Assembly (NCBI GenBank): GCA_021849075.1
Contig: JAJZTH010000017.1
Span: forward strand, 1 to 64,000
Source: Pseudomonadota bacterium
Lineage (GTDB): Bacteria; Pseudomonadota; Alphaproteobacteria; Sphingomonadales; Sphingomonadaceae
Direction: 5' to 3'
Length of the DNA stretch: 64,000 nt
A model generated the notes under the pieces. The model saw nothing but the letters and a program-made list of their open reading frames with translations. It searched no databases and was not told where the DNA came from. The position numbers were made by a program, and so were the translations under genes. Below, piece after piece: positions 9,561 to 19,494 of the stretch; position 1 is the first letter of the stretch, and each line of letters begins with the position of its first letter.

Positions 9561-9600
9561 AGGGGCGCGACAAGACAAACTTGCGCGCCCCTTATATTTG
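9561..9600 (+). terminator. Intrinsic terminator after the hydrolase gene
   Basis: aggggcgcg-a-caag-acaaa-cttg-cgcgcccct hairpin (9561..9592) followed by tatatttgctttttt. Confidence 0.75.
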
Positions 9601-9649
9601 CTTTTTTGTCTATCTTTGAAGTTGAGATATTAGGCGGAAAGAGGGTTTT

Positions 9650-9838
9650 ATGAACGAACACAGACCAATCGACATCCGCCACGGCCGCACCGAAGGTCAG
9701 CGGCCCGACATCGCCGCCAGCATCGACAAGGTGCGCGACGTACTGGAAGCGCTGCGTTTCGGATCAATCACGCTGACCGTCCATGACGCGCGCGTGGTTC
9801 AGATCGACGTGACGGAAAAGACGCGCCTGACCAGCTGA
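9650..9838 (+). CDS. YezD family (DUF2292) small protein
   Basis: 62 aa; VLEALRFGSITLTVHDARVVQIDVTEKTRL is the YezD signature. Confidence 0.88.
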   Translation: MNEHRPIDIRHGRTEGQRPDIAASIDKVRDVLEALRFGSITLTVHDARVVQIDVTEKTRLTS

Positions 9839-9999
9839 CACCATCGGCAGGGGGCATCGGATACGGGCCGATATGGCCCATGCGGCAAGGGAGTGAGCCG
9901 CAACCAACGACAAGCATCTCCGATATTTATCGGCTTTGACCGGACCGCCGGAAACGCCGTGATCAGCACCACCGGACATCCGGACAAAAGGGGACTATC

Positions 10000-12456
10000 A
10001 TGATTGCGCGTTTTCTGTTGCTCGCGGGCGTCGCGGGCGCTTCTATCATCACGCCGAACGCCTTTGCGCAGGAACCAGCCCAGCCCAATGTGGATGGCGC
10101 GGAGCAGACCAGCCCGCGCGGCGAAGTGATCGTCGTCACCGCCCGCCGTCGGCAGGAAACCGCGCAGGAAGTGCCGTTGGCCATTTCCGTGGTCAAGGGC
10201 GACAGCATCGAGGCGACCGGCAACTTCAACATCGTGAAGCTGCAACAGTTGGCGCCGACATTGCAGGTCTACACCACCAATCCGCGCAACACGTCGGTCA
10301 ATATCCGCGGCCTTGGCGTGCCGTTCGGCCTGACCAGCGACGGGTTCGAACAGGGCGTGGGCATCTATGTCGACGATGTCTATAACAGCCGCGTCGCCGC
10401 CGCGACCTTCGACTTTCTCGACGTCAGCCAGGTGGAAGTGCTGCGTGGCCCCCAGGGCACGCTTTATGGCAAGAACACCACGGCCGGCGCGATCAACATC
10501 ACCACGAACCAGCCGACCTTCGATTTCGAAGGACGCGCCGAACTGACCGTGGGCAACCTAAACTACAAGCAGGCCAAGGCCGCCGTGTCCGGTCCGTTGT
10601 CCGACACGATCGCCGCCCGCATCGCCGTCGCCGCAACCAGCCGCCGTGGCACGCTGTACAATGTGACGAGCGAGCGCTGGATCAACGAACAGGATAATCT
10701 GGGCATTCGCGGCCAGTTGCTGTTCAAGCCGACCGAGAATTTCAGCCTGACCTTGTCGGGCGACTATAGCAAGCAGGACCCCGAATGCTGCGGCACGACC
10801 TTCGTGCGGGTCGGCCGGACCCAGCGCCCGCTCAACCGTCAATATGACGCGCTGGCCGCTGCGCAGGGCTATGTCGTGCCCAGCCGCAATCCCTATGACC
10901 GGCTGACCGATCTGGACAGCAACCTGAATGCCGGCAACAAGATTGGCGGCGTATCGGCCAAGATCAAATGGGATGTCGGCCCCGGCACGCTGACGTCCGT
11001 CACCGCCTGGCGCTTCTGGGACTGGAAGCCGGAGAACGACCGCGACTTTACCGGCTTGTCGATCGTGTCGCGGTCGCAAAACCCGTCGCAGCAGGACCAG
11101 TATAGCCAGGAATTCCGCTATAATTACGAAAGCAAGGATGTCGACTTCGTCGTCGGCCTGTTCGGTTTCAAGCAGCGGATCGACACCCAGGGCACCGAAC
11201 AGCAGGGCGAAGACGCCGCGCAATGGAGCCTGGCTCCGTCGACCGATCCGAACAATCCCGCCAACCGGCCGGAAACGCTGGCCGGCCTGACCGCCAGCAA
11301 CACCCAATATCTGAAGGCAGACAGCGCCGCCCTGTTCGGCCAGTTGAGCTGGAAGGTGACGGACGCCCTGACCATCCAGCCGGGCGCGCGCCTGAACTAT
11401 GACAAGAAGTCCGGCTTCTATCAGCGCGTCGTCACCAACGCACAGGGTCAGGCGATCAGCTGCACCGCGGTTCCCGCCCCCGGCACCATCGCAGGAACGT
11501 CGCAACAGTGCGGCGTCTATCAGCCGCAGATCAGCGCGCCGTCCGACAGCGCGTGGAACTTCACCTATGACTTCAACGTCAATTACAAGGTGGCGCGCGA
11601 CGTCCTGGCCTATGCCACCTATGCCAAGAGCTTCAAGACGCTGGGCATCAACCAGAACGGCCTGCCGCTCAACGCCGACAACAGCGTCAATTACGACGCC
11701 AGCACAGTAAAGCCGGAATCGGTCAACCATTATGAAATCGGCCTGAAGACCCAGTTCTGGGATCGCCGGGCGACCTTCAACCTCACCGCCTTCCGCACCG
11801 ACATCAAGAATTTCCAGGCGACGGTGAATGGCGGCCAGTTCGGCACGGTCCGCGGCTACCTCGCCAATGCGGGCAAGGTGCGCTCGCAGGGGATAGAGGC
11901 GGACTTCAAGGTCGTGGCGAGCGATCGCTTCACCGCCTATGCCAATGGCGCCTATACAGACGCCAAATATAAGAAGTTCGTCGACGCCCCCTGCCCGCCC
12001 GAACTGTCTGGCGGCACATATCAGCCGGCCAGCGCGACGCCGGATTATTCGCAGCCCGGCGTCCCCGGCGCGCTCAGCCCGCGCCAGTGCGACATTTCGG
12101 GCCAGGATCTGCCCGGCGTGTCCAAATGGGCCTTCTCCTATGGCGCGGAATATAACATCCCGGTCACGCTGCTGGCCAAGGACGGACAAGTCTATCTGGG
12201 CGTCGACGGCAATTACCGATCGCACTGGAACAGCAATGCCTCGCCGTCCATTTATACAGAGGTGAAAGGCTATGCGCTGACCAATGTGCGCGCCGGCTTC
12301 CGTGGCGAGGGCTTCGATGTGTTCGGCTGGGTCCGCAACGCCTTCGACGTCAACTATATCGAAAATCTGCAGGTCGCGCCGGGCAATACCGGCCTGATCG
12401 CAGGGCAGGTCGGCGATCCGCAGACCTGGGGCGGCACGATCAAATTCTCCTTCTGA
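10000..12456 (+). CDS. TonB-dependent outer-membrane receptor
   Basis: 818 aa, signal peptide, EVIVVTARRRQETAQEVPLAISV, plug (QVEVLRGPQGTLYGKNTTAGAINI), terminal IKFSF. Confidence 0.95.
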   Translation: MIARFLLLAGVAGASIITPNAFAQEPAQPNVDGAEQTSPRGEVIVVTARRRQETAQEVPLAISVVKGDSIEATGNFNIVKLQQLAPTLQVYTTNPRNTSVNIRGLGVPFGLTSDGFEQGVGIYVDDVYNSRVAAATFDFLDVSQVEVLRGPQGTLYGKNTTAGAINITTNQPTFDFEGRAELTVGNLNYKQAKAAVSGPLSDTIAARIAVAATSRRGTLYNVTSERWINEQDNLGIRGQLLFKPTENFSLTLSGDYSKQDPECCGTTFVRVGRTQRPLNRQYDALAAAQGYVVPSRNPYDRLTDLDSNLNAGNKIGGVSAKIKWDVGPGTLTSVTAWRFWDWKPENDRDFTGLSIVSRSQNPSQQDQYSQEFRYNYESKDVDFVVGLFGFKQRIDTQGTEQQGEDAAQWSLAPSTDPNNPANRPETLAGLTASNTQYLKADSAALFGQLSWKVTDALTIQPGARLNYDKKSGFYQRVVTNAQGQAISCTAVPAPGTIAGTSQQCGVYQPQISAPSDSAWNFTYDFNVNYKVARDVLAYATYAKSFKTLGINQNGLPLNADNSVNYDASTVKPESVNHYEIGLKTQFWDRRATFNLTAFRTDIKNFQATVNGGQFGTVRGYLANAGKVRSQGIEADFKVVASDRFTAYANGAYTDAKYKKFVDAPCPPELSGGTYQPASATPDYSQPGVPGALSPRQCDISGQDLPGVSKWAFSYGAEYNIPVTLLAKDGQVYLGVDGNYRSHWNSNASPSIYTEVKGYALTNVRAGFRGEGFDVFGWVRNAFDVNYIENLQVAPGNTGLIAGQVGDPQTWGGTIKFSF

Positions 12457-12477
12457 GATTTTCGGACCAAATATGTC

Positions 12478-12509
12478 GGGGCGGCAGCAATGCCGCCCCG
12501 TTTGTGTTG
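12478..12509 (+). terminator. Intrinsic terminator with GNRA tetraloop
   Basis: ggggcggca-GCAA-tgccgcccc (12478..12499) followed by gtttgtgttg. Confidence 0.8.
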
Positions 12510-12520
12510 AGCGGCCCGAT

Positions 12521-12555
12521 GGACTATATATGGTCCATATTTGATCGAGGACTAT
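12521..12555 (+). promoter_or_regulatory. Candidate autoregulatory operator/promoter of the toxin-antitoxin operon
   Basis: GGACTATATATGGTCC (12521..12536) is palindromic apart from one mispaired position; GGACTAT repeats at 12549..12555; sits just before the antitoxin ATG (12561). Confidence 0.55.
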
Positions 12556-12560
12556 TCGCC

Positions 12561-12842
12561 ATGCGCTATTCCACCCGAATCAAGCCGATCAGCTATTTCA
12601 AAGCCAATGCGGCAGAGGTTCTGGCCGACCTGAACGACGGCGCCGAACCGATGATCCTGACTCAGAATGGCGAGGCGAAGGCGGTCATTCAGGACATCCG
12701 CTCCTATGAACAGACCCAGGAAACGCTGGCCATGCTGAAGATATTGGCGCTGGGCATGGAGGATATCAGAGCCGGCCGCGTAAGGCCGGCGCGTGAGGTT
12801 TTTGAAGAGATCAAGGCGAAGCGCCGCAAAAATGACGGCTGA
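12561..12842 (+). CDS. Type II antitoxin, Phd/YefM family
   Basis: MRYSTRIKPISYFKANAAEVLADLNDGAEPMILTQNGEAKAVIQDIRSYEQTQETLAMLKIL. Confidence 0.9.
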   Translation: MRYSTRIKPISYFKANAAEVLADLNDGAEPMILTQNGEAKAVIQDIRSYEQTQETLAMLKILALGMEDIRAGRVRPAREVFEEIKAKRRKNDG

Positions 12843-13170
12843 AAAGCGCTATCTGGTTGATATGACCCAAGGCGCTGCCGACGACCTTGATGCCATTCAT
12901 GCCTATATAACAGATCAGCGCACACTCGATGATGCTGATGCGCTCCTCAACGCTCTTTATGAGCGCGTCGAGACACTGGAATATTTTGCCTTGCGCGGCA
13001 GTCTGGTGCCGGAGGCAACGGAAGTCGGCAATCGGGAGATGCGGCAAATTCTTCATTTGCCCTACCGTCTTATCTATCACGTTGCAGAGGATAGGGTCGC
13101 AATCATAGCGATCATTGATGGCAGGCGCGATGTGCAAACTCTTCTGAAAGGGCGCCTCCTGGCACCGTAG
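12832..13170 (+). CDS. Type II toxin, RelE/ParE family
   Basis: MTAEKRYLVDMTQGAADDLDAIHAYI..GNREMRQILHLPYRLIYHVAEDRVAIIAIIDGRRD; overlaps antitoxin stop by 11 nt. Confidence 0.9.
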   Translation: MTAEKRYLVDMTQGAADDLDAIHAYITDQRTLDDADALLNALYERVETLEYFALRGSLVPEATEVGNREMRQILHLPYRLIYHVAEDRVAIIAIIDGRRDVQTLLKGRLLAP

Positions 13171-13230
13171 AACCACGCTTCCCGCACCGGCATTTGCGCC
13201 GCGGTCCGGGGTGGGCTAGACACCCGCGCC

Positions 13231-14103
13231 ATGTCCACGACCTTCACGATCGACACCGCGACCAGCCGCGCCAATCCCACGCCCGCGCCGATGAAGCGCC
13301 TGACCGTGCCCGCCATCCAGCGGCGCAAGTTCGAAGGGCAGACGGCGGAGCCGCTGGTGATGCTGACCGCCTATACCGCGCGACAGGCGCAGTTGCTCGA
13401 CCCCCATTGCGATATGCTGCTGGTCGGCGACTCGCTGGGCCAGGTCATCTATGGCCTGCCCTCCACCCTGCCCGTCACGCTGGACATGATGGTCGCCCAT
13501 GGCGCCGCCGTCGTGCGGGGCAGCTATCACAGCGTCGTCATCATCGACATGCCGTTCGGCAGCTATGAAGCTTCGCCGCAGCAGGCATTCGCCAGCGCCA
13601 GCCGTATCATGGCGGAGACCGGCGCCGCCGGCGTGAAGCTGGAGGGCGGGGAAGCGATGGCGGACACCATCACCTTCCTGACCCAGCGCGGCATCCCGGT
13701 GATGGCGCATATCGGCCTGACCCCGCAGGCGGTGAACGCGCTGGGCGGCTATGGCGCGCGTGGCAAAAGCCAGGAAGAACATGCCAAGATCCTGGGCGAT
13801 GCGCGCGCGGTGGCGAAGGCCGGCGCCTTTTCCATGGTGGTGGAAGGCGTGATGGAGGAACTGGCCGACATCATCACCGCCAGCGTCGACGTGCCCGTCA
13901 TCGGCATCGGCGCATCGGCGCGATGCGACGGACAGGTGCTGGTGGCGGAAGACATGCTGGGCATGTTTGAACGGGTGCCGCGCTTCGTGAAGCGCTATGA
14001 CAATATCGCGGAAACGATCAGCAATGCGGCGGCACGCTATGCCGCCGACGTCCGCAGCCGGGCCTTTCCCACCGACGAACAGGTGTATCGACCCAAAATT
14101 TGA
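13231..14103 (+). CDS. panB: 3-methyl-2-oxobutanoate hydroxymethyltransferase
   Basis: [67 protein letters not shown]. Confidence 0.96.
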   Translation: MSTTFTIDTATSRANPTPAPMKRLTVPAIQRRKFEGQTAEPLVMLTAYTARQAQLLDPHCDMLLVGDSLGQVIYGLPSTLPVTLDMMVAHGAAVVRGSYHSVVIIDMPFGSYEASPQQAFASASRIMAETGAAGVKLEGGEAMADTITFLTQRGIPVMAHIGLTPQAVNALGGYGARGKSQEEHAKILGDARAVAKAGAFSMVVEGVMEELADIITASVDVPVIGIGASARCDGQVLVAEDMLGMFERVPRFVKRYDNIAETISNAAARYAADVRSRAFPTDEQVYRPKI

Positions 14104-14178
14104 TTTGCCTGTGCCATAAGCGCCGCTATTGATCGCGCCTTCCGGCAGAGCTTTCTGACCCAATTCTCGGAGATTCCC

Positions 14179-14877
14179 GTGGCACTCACGCCGCAAAACA
14201 GCGAAGCCTTCATGCGCGAGGTCGATGAAGCCGTCCGTCAGGACCGGCTGATGACCTTCTGGGAGCGCTATGGCCGCCTGACCATTGCCGCCATTGTTCT
14301 GGGCCTGGCCGCCTTTGGCGGCTGGCTCTACTGGCAGCATTACAGCAAAACCCAGTCGCAGGCCGTGTCCGAACAAATGGATGCCGTGCTGACCACGGCG
14401 GCAGGCGGCGGCACGCCCGACGCCAAGCAACTGGACGCGCTGACGCAGGCGAGCCAGCCGGGCTATCGCGCATCCGCCCTGCTGACCAAGGCGGGTCTTG
14501 CCGCGCGCAAGGGCGACACCAAGGCCGCGATCGCCGCCTTTGCCGCCATGGCCGCCGACACCAGCCTGGACCAGCCCTATCGCGATCTGGCGCTGATCCG
14601 CCAGACCGGGCTGGAATTTGACAGCCTGAAGCCCCAGCAGGTCGTCGACCGGCTGAAGCCGCTGGCGATCGAGGGCGCGCCCTGGTTCGGCAGCGCGGGC
14701 GAACTCGTCGCGCTGGCCTATATGAAGATGGGCAAGACCGATCTGGCCGGCCCGATGTTCGCCGCCATGGCCAAGGACAGCAATGTGCCGGAATCGATCC
14801 GTTCACGCGCGCGTCAGATGGCTGGTGTCATGGGCATTGATGCGGTCGAAATCCCGGCCGAAACCACCGAAGGATGA
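14179..14877 (+). CDS. YfgM-like TM/TPR protein (ancillary SecYEG/BAM-linked)
   Basis: N-terminal single TM (LTIAAIVLGLAAFGGWLYWQHY) then TPR-like repeats; directly precedes bamB and der. Confidence 0.82.
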   Translation: MALTPQNSEAFMREVDEAVRQDRLMTFWERYGRLTIAAIVLGLAAFGGWLYWQHYSKTQSQAVSEQMDAVLTTAAGGGTPDAKQLDALTQASQPGYRASALLTKAGLAARKGDTKAAIAAFAAMAADTSLDQPYRDLALIRQTGLEFDSLKPQQVVDRLKPLAIEGAPWFGSAGELVALAYMKMGKTDLAGPMFAAMAKDSNVPESIRSRARQMAGVMGIDAVEIPAETTEG

Positions 14878-16223
14878 TCGAGCGGATGGCAAGCATGAAG
14901 ATGGGCCGTGCAGTCACGATGGCGGCTCTGGTCGCGCTGCTGGCGGGCTGCGGCGTCGTCGGCGGCAAGAAGGGTGGTCCCAAGACCCCGGTGCTAGGCA
15001 ACCGCGTGTCGATCCTGAGCAACGAGCAGGGCATCGAGGTGGAGCCGTCGCTGGCCGATGTGCCGGTCAGCCTGCCCGCCCCCTATGTCAATGATGCCTG
15101 GGCGCAGCCGGGCGGCGATCCGTCCAAGGCGATGGGCCATGTGTCGCTGGGCGGATCACCCAGTCAGGTGTGGACCGCCTCGATCGAGGGCAGTTCGCCC
15201 CAGGCGCGCCTTGCCGCATCCCCGGTGGTGTCGGGCGGCAAGCTGTTCGTCACCGACGCGGGCGCGCATGTCATCGCTTATGACGCGGCCAGCGGCGCCA
15301 AGCTGTGGCAGACCAGCCTGCCGTCCGAAGGCAAGGGCAATGGCCGTGCGCTGTTTGGCGGCGGCGTCAGCGTGCTGGGCGATCGCCTGTTCGCCAGCAC
15401 CGGCCTGGGCGACGTATTCGCACTCAATGTCGCGGATGGCGCGATCCTCTGGAAAAAGCATCCCGGCGGCCCGCTGCGCGGCGCGCCGACGCTGGAAAAT
15501 GGCCATGTCTATGTGATGGGCCAGGACAATCAGATTTTCGCGCTCAACCAGAGTGACGGCGAAACCCAGTGGACCGACAGCGGCACGTTGCAGGTCACGG
15601 GCATTTTCGGCGTGGCCGCCCCCGCCGCCGCGCAGGGAACGGTGATCGCGGGCTACAGCTCGGGCGAAATCACCGCCTATCGTTATGAAAATGGCCGCAG
15701 CCTGTGGGGCGACGCCCTGTCGCGCACCAGCATTTCCACGGCGGTGGCGACGCTGACCGATATCGACGCCGATCCGGTGATCGATCGCGGCCGCGTCTTC
15801 GCCATTGGGCAGGGCGGCCGCATGGCCAGCTATGAACTGACCAGCGGCCAGCGCCTGTGGGAAATCAACATTGCGGGCATTTCGACGCCGGCTGTCGTGG
15901 GCGAATGGGTGTTCGCTGTCACCAGCGACGCCAAGCTGCTGTGCGTCGCGCGCGCCACCGGCAAGATTCGCTGGATCAGCCAGCTGCGCCGCTGGCAGAA
16001 GGAAAAGAAAAAGGACAAGGCGATCCGCTGGACCGGGCCGGTCCTGGCCGGCGGCCGCCTGATCGTGGTGTCGACGCGCGGCGAGATGGTCTATGTCGAC
16101 CCGGCAAATGGCGCCGTCCAGTCGACCGTGGACATGGACCGTTCCATGTCCCTGTCGCCGATCGTCGCCAACAACATGCTTTATGTGCTGGCCGATGATG
16201 GAAAATTGACGGCGTTCCGCTAA
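14874..16223 (+). CDS. bamB: Outer-membrane assembly lipoprotein BamB (PQQ-like beta-propeller)
   Basis: Lipobox ALLAGCG; repeated GAKLWQTSL / ILWKKHPGG / GKIRWISQL propeller motifs. Confidence 0.9.
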   Translation: MIERMASMKMGRAVTMAALVALLAGCGVVGGKKGGPKTPVLGNRVSILSNEQGIEVEPSLADVPVSLPAPYVNDAWAQPGGDPSKAMGHVSLGGSPSQVWTASIEGSSPQARLAASPVVSGGKLFVTDAGAHVIAYDAASGAKLWQTSLPSEGKGNGRALFGGGVSVLGDRLFASTGLGDVFALNVADGAILWKKHPGGPLRGAPTLENGHVYVMGQDNQIFALNQSDGETQWTDSGTLQVTGIFGVAAPAAAQGTVIAGYSSGEITAYRYENGRSLWGDALSRTSISTAVATLTDIDADPVIDRGRVFAIGQGGRMASYELTSGQRLWEINIAGISTPAVVGEWVFAVTSDAKLLCVARATGKIRWISQLRRWQKEKKKDKAIRWTGPVLAGGRLIVVSTRGEMVYVDPANGAVQSTVDMDRSMSLSPIVANNMLYVLADDGKLTAFR

Positions 16224-16241
16224 AAGCAGGAAATATGCTAA

Positions 16242-16287
16242 GCGCTACTCCCGTGCAGGCCCCGCCTGCGCGGGAGTAGCGCGTTTA
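16242..16287 (+). terminator. 18 bp stem hairpin between bamB and der (terminator or attenuator)
   Basis: gcgctactcccgtgcagg (16242..16259) - ccccg - cctgcgcgggagtagcgc (16265..16282), one G-T pair, followed by gttt. Confidence 0.65.
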
Positions 16288-16318
16288 ACCGATTTGAATT
16301 TTTGGAAGGAATACGGGC

Positions 16319-17683
16319 ATGCTGCCCACGGTAGCCATCGTCGGACGTCCCAATGTCGGCAAGTCCACCCTGTTCAACCGTCTGGTCGGCAAAAGGCTGG
16401 CGCTGGTCGACGATCAGCCCGGCGTGACCCGCGACCGGCGTGAGGGCGAGGCGAACCTGCTCGGCGTCGACTTCACCATCGTCGACACCGCCGGCTATGA
16501 GGATGAAGATGCCCAGTCGCTGCCCGGCCGCATGCGCATGCAGACGCAGGCCGCGGTCGACAATTGCGACGTCGCCCTGTTCATGATCGACGCGCGCGCC
16601 GGCATCACCCCGCTGGACGAGGAAATCGCCCGTTGGCTGCGCGCCAACGACACGCCGGTCGTGCTGGTCGCCAACAAGGCGGAAGGCAAGGCGGCAGACG
16701 ATGGCGTCATGGAATCCTTCAGCCTGGGCCTGGGCGAACCCATCCCCTTTTCGGCCGAACATGGCCAGGGCCTGGCCGACCTGTTCCAGGCGCTGTTGCC
16801 CCATATCGACCGTGAAGACGCTGCGGACGAGAAGGATTTCTACGAGGATGAGGAAAGCGCGCCGCTCAAGCTCGCCATCGTCGGTCGCCCCAATGCTGGC
16901 AAGTCCACGCTCATCAACAAATTTCTGGGCGAAAATCGCCTGCTGACCGGGCCGGAAGCCGGCATCACCCGCGACAGCATCGCCGTCGACTGGATGTGGA
17001 CCAGCCGCGAAGGGCTGGACCGGCCCGTCCGCCTGATCGACACGGCCGGCATGCGCAAGCGCGCCAAGGTGCAGGACAAGCTAGAAAAGCTGGCGGTTTC
17101 CGATGGTCTGAACGCCGTGAACTTCGCCGAAGTCGTCGTCCTGCTGCTGGACGCGACGCGCGGGTTGGAAGCGCAGGATCTGCGCATCGCCGACAAGGTG
17201 CTGGAGGAAGGCCGCGCCCTCGTCATCGCGCTCAACAAATGGGACACGGTGGAAAATGGATCGGCCCTGTATCAGGGCATCAAGCAGGCGCTGTCCGATG
17301 GTCTGGCGCAGGTGCGCGGCGTGCCGATCATGACCGTGTCGGCGGCGAGCGGAAAGGGTCTGGACGATCTGATCCATGTCGCCTTCGAAACGCGGACCGC
17401 CTGGTCGCAGCGCATTTCGACCGGCCAGCTCAACCGCTGGTTCGAAACCGCACTGGAGGCCAATCCGCCGCCGGCGCCGGGCGGCAAGCGGATCAAGCTG
17501 CGCTACATCACCCAGAACAAGACGCGCCCGCCGACGTTCGTGCTGTTCGGCACCCGACTGGACGACCTGCCCGAAAGCTATCGCCGCTATCTGGTGAACG
17601 GCATCCGCAAGGAACTGGGCTTTGGCGCGGTGCCGGTGCGGCTGACCCTGCGCAGCCAGAAAAATCCGTTCGCCACCAAATAA
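16319..17683 (+). CDS. der: Ribosome biogenesis GTPase Der
   Basis: Two G domains: GRPNVGKSTLFNRLVGK and GRPNAGKSTLINKFLGE, KH-like C-terminus. Confidence 0.97.
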   Translation: MLPTVAIVGRPNVGKSTLFNRLVGKRLALVDDQPGVTRDRREGEANLLGVDFTIVDTAGYEDEDAQSLPGRMRMQTQAAVDNCDVALFMIDARAGITPLDEEIARWLRANDTPVVLVANKAEGKAADDGVMESFSLGLGEPIPFSAEHGQGLADLFQALLPHIDREDAADEKDFYEDEESAPLKLAIVGRPNAGKSTLINKFLGENRLLTGPEAGITRDSIAVDWMWTSREGLDRPVRLIDTAGMRKRAKVQDKLEKLAVSDGLNAVNFAEVVVLLLDATRGLEAQDLRIADKVLEEGRALVIALNKWDTVENGSALYQGIKQALSDGLAQVRGVPIMTVSAASGKGLDDLIHVAFETRTAWSQRISTGQLNRWFETALEANPPPAPGGKRIKLRYITQNKTRPPTFVLFGTRLDDLPESYRRYLVNGIRKELGFGAVPVRLTLRSQKNPFATK

Positions 17684-17687
17684 GGCG

Positions 17688-17900
17688 ATGGCAGGCGAAC
17701 AGTTGCATGTGAACGCCAGAGGCATGAAATGCCCCTGGCCCGCCCTGCGCGCCGCGCGAGCGATGCGACAGGCTGACGCCATCCTGATCGAGGCGGACGA
17801 CCCAATCGCGCCGGGTGAATTGGAGGCGCTGGCGCGGCAGCAGGGCTGGACCTTCACCGCGCTGGATGGACAGCGTTTTTCGCTTAACCGGCAAGCCTGA
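17688..17900 (+). CDS. TusA family sulfurtransferase-like protein
   Basis: NARGMKCPWPALRAARAMRQ (CPxP motif). Confidence 0.85.
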   Translation: MAGEQLHVNARGMKCPWPALRAARAMRQADAILIEADDPIAPGELEALARQQGWTFTALDGQRFSLNRQA

Positions 17901-17987
17901 TGCGCCCCGGACGAGCGCATCAAAATCCATTGCGGACCGCCACCCTTTAACCGCCTGTTTACGCGAAAAGCCTATTTTCACGGCTGT

Positions 17988-18446
17988 ATGCAAGTGGAGT
18001 GGCGGGTGTCTCATCAATCGACCGATCTGGTCAGCTGGACCGACTTTGCGCGGACCCGGGGTGAACTGGGCGCCGCGTTTCTGCGCATTCTGGGCTATTT
18101 CCGGGAAGATGGCGTGAAGTCGATCGCCGCCATCGAGGAAGCGTTCCGCGCCCGCAATGCCGCCGCCCTCGTCACCCCGGCCCATACGCTGAAAGGGGAA
18201 TCGGCGCAGTTCGGCGCCTATCGCCTGAGCGGCATGGCGGAAGAAATCGAAATGACCGCCCGCCGCTGCGTGGAAACGCGGGAAGGGCCGGACGAACTGA
18301 TCGAAACTGTCGTGGCGTTGCGCCCCTGCTTCACCGAAACCATGGCGCTGCTAGACCGCGACGCCAGCCCACTCGCCGCACGCCGGCCTACGACCTTCGG
18401 CCGCCGGGTCGACACGCCAGCGACCAGTTTCGGCCGCGCCGGCTAA
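17988..18446 (+). CDS. Hpt domain protein
   Basis: LVTPAHTLKGESAQFGAYRLSGMAEEIE: Hpt HxxKG motif. Confidence 0.85.
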   Translation: MQVEWRVSHQSTDLVSWTDFARTRGELGAAFLRILGYFREDGVKSIAAIEEAFRARNAAALVTPAHTLKGESAQFGAYRLSGMAEEIEMTARRCVETREGPDELIETVVALRPCFTETMALLDRDASPLAARRPTTFGRRVDTPATSFGRAG

Positions 18447-18489
18447 TTCCGTCTTGAAGTGAAACCAATCATGCCCCCATATAGCGGGC

Positions 18490-19494
18490 ATGACGCGCTT
18501 TTCCCTGCTCGACCTCGTCCCCGTCCGCGAAGGCGACGACGCGGCGACCGCCCTCGCCAATGCCGCCGATCTGGCCGCCCATGCCGAAGCGCTGGGCTAT
18601 CATCGGTTGTGGGTGGCGGAACATCATGGCATGGCCGGCATCGCATCGGCCGCGACGGCGGTGGTGCTGGCCCATATCGGGCAGGCCACATCCACTATCC
18701 GCATCGGCGCGGGCGGCATCATGCTGCCCAATCATGCGCCGCTGCTGATCGCCGAACAGTTCGGCACCCTTGACGCCCTGTTCCCCGGCCGGGTCGACCT
18801 GGGGCTGGGCCGCGCGCCCGGTTCCGACCAGCGGGTGGCGCAGGCGATCCGCCGCAACCTGTCGGGCGGTCCTGACCAGTTCCCGCGCGATGTGATGGAG
18901 TTGCAGGCTTTCTTCGCCGGCGACGACCGGATGGGCATCCAGGCGACGCCCGGCGCGGGCGCGCAGGTGCCGATCTGGATTTTGGGGTCCAGCCTCTATG
19001 GCGCGCAATTGGCGGCGATGCTGGGCCTCCCCTATGCCTTTGCCTCCCACTTCGCCCCCGCCGCGCTGGACGAGGCGATCGCCATCTATCGCCGCGATTT
19101 CCGCCCCTCGGCGCAGCTCAAATATCCCTATGTGATGGCGGGCTATAATGTCTTTGCCGCCGACGATGCGGAGGAGGCGCATCTGATCGCCACATCGATG
19201 CAACAGGCGTTCGTGCGGCTGCGCACCGGCAATCCGGGCAAGCTGCAACCGCCCGTCGCAGGCTATCTGGACAGCCTGCCGATGCAGGCGCGCGCGATGC
19301 TGGCCGATGTGCTGAGCGTATCGAGCATCGGCACGCAGGCCGATGTGGAGCGCGACCTGGCCGCTTTCCTACGCCGGACGCAGGCGGACGAGTTGATCCT
19401 GACCGGTCAGATTTTCGATCCCGCCGCACGCAAGCGCAGCTTCGCCATCGCCATGGCGGCGGCTCAGGCCATTGCGACCCGCGAACTGGCCTGA
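18490..19494 (+). CDS. LLM-class (luciferase-like) flavin-dependent oxidoreductase
   Basis: [55 protein letters not shown]. Confidence 0.92.
   Translation: MTRFSLLDLVPVREGDDAATALANAADLAAHAEALGYHRLWVAEHHGMAGIASAATAVVLAHIGQATSTIRIGAGGIMLPNHAPLLIAEQFGTLDALFPGRVDLGLGRAPGSDQRVAQAIRRNLSGGPDQFPRDVMELQAFFAGDDRMGIQATPGAGAQVPIWILGSSLYGAQLAAMLGLPYAFASHFAPAALDEAIAIYRRDFRPSAQLKYPYVMAGYNVFAADDAEEAHLIATSMQQAFVRLRTGNPGKLQPPVAGYLDSLPMQARAMLADVLSVSSIGTQADVERDLAAFLRRTQADELILTGQIFDPAARKRSFAIAMAAAQAIATRELA

Noticed and set aside
10558-12225. 555-aa minus-strand ORF
   Set aside because: Antisense to the TonB receptor, mirror-frame composition
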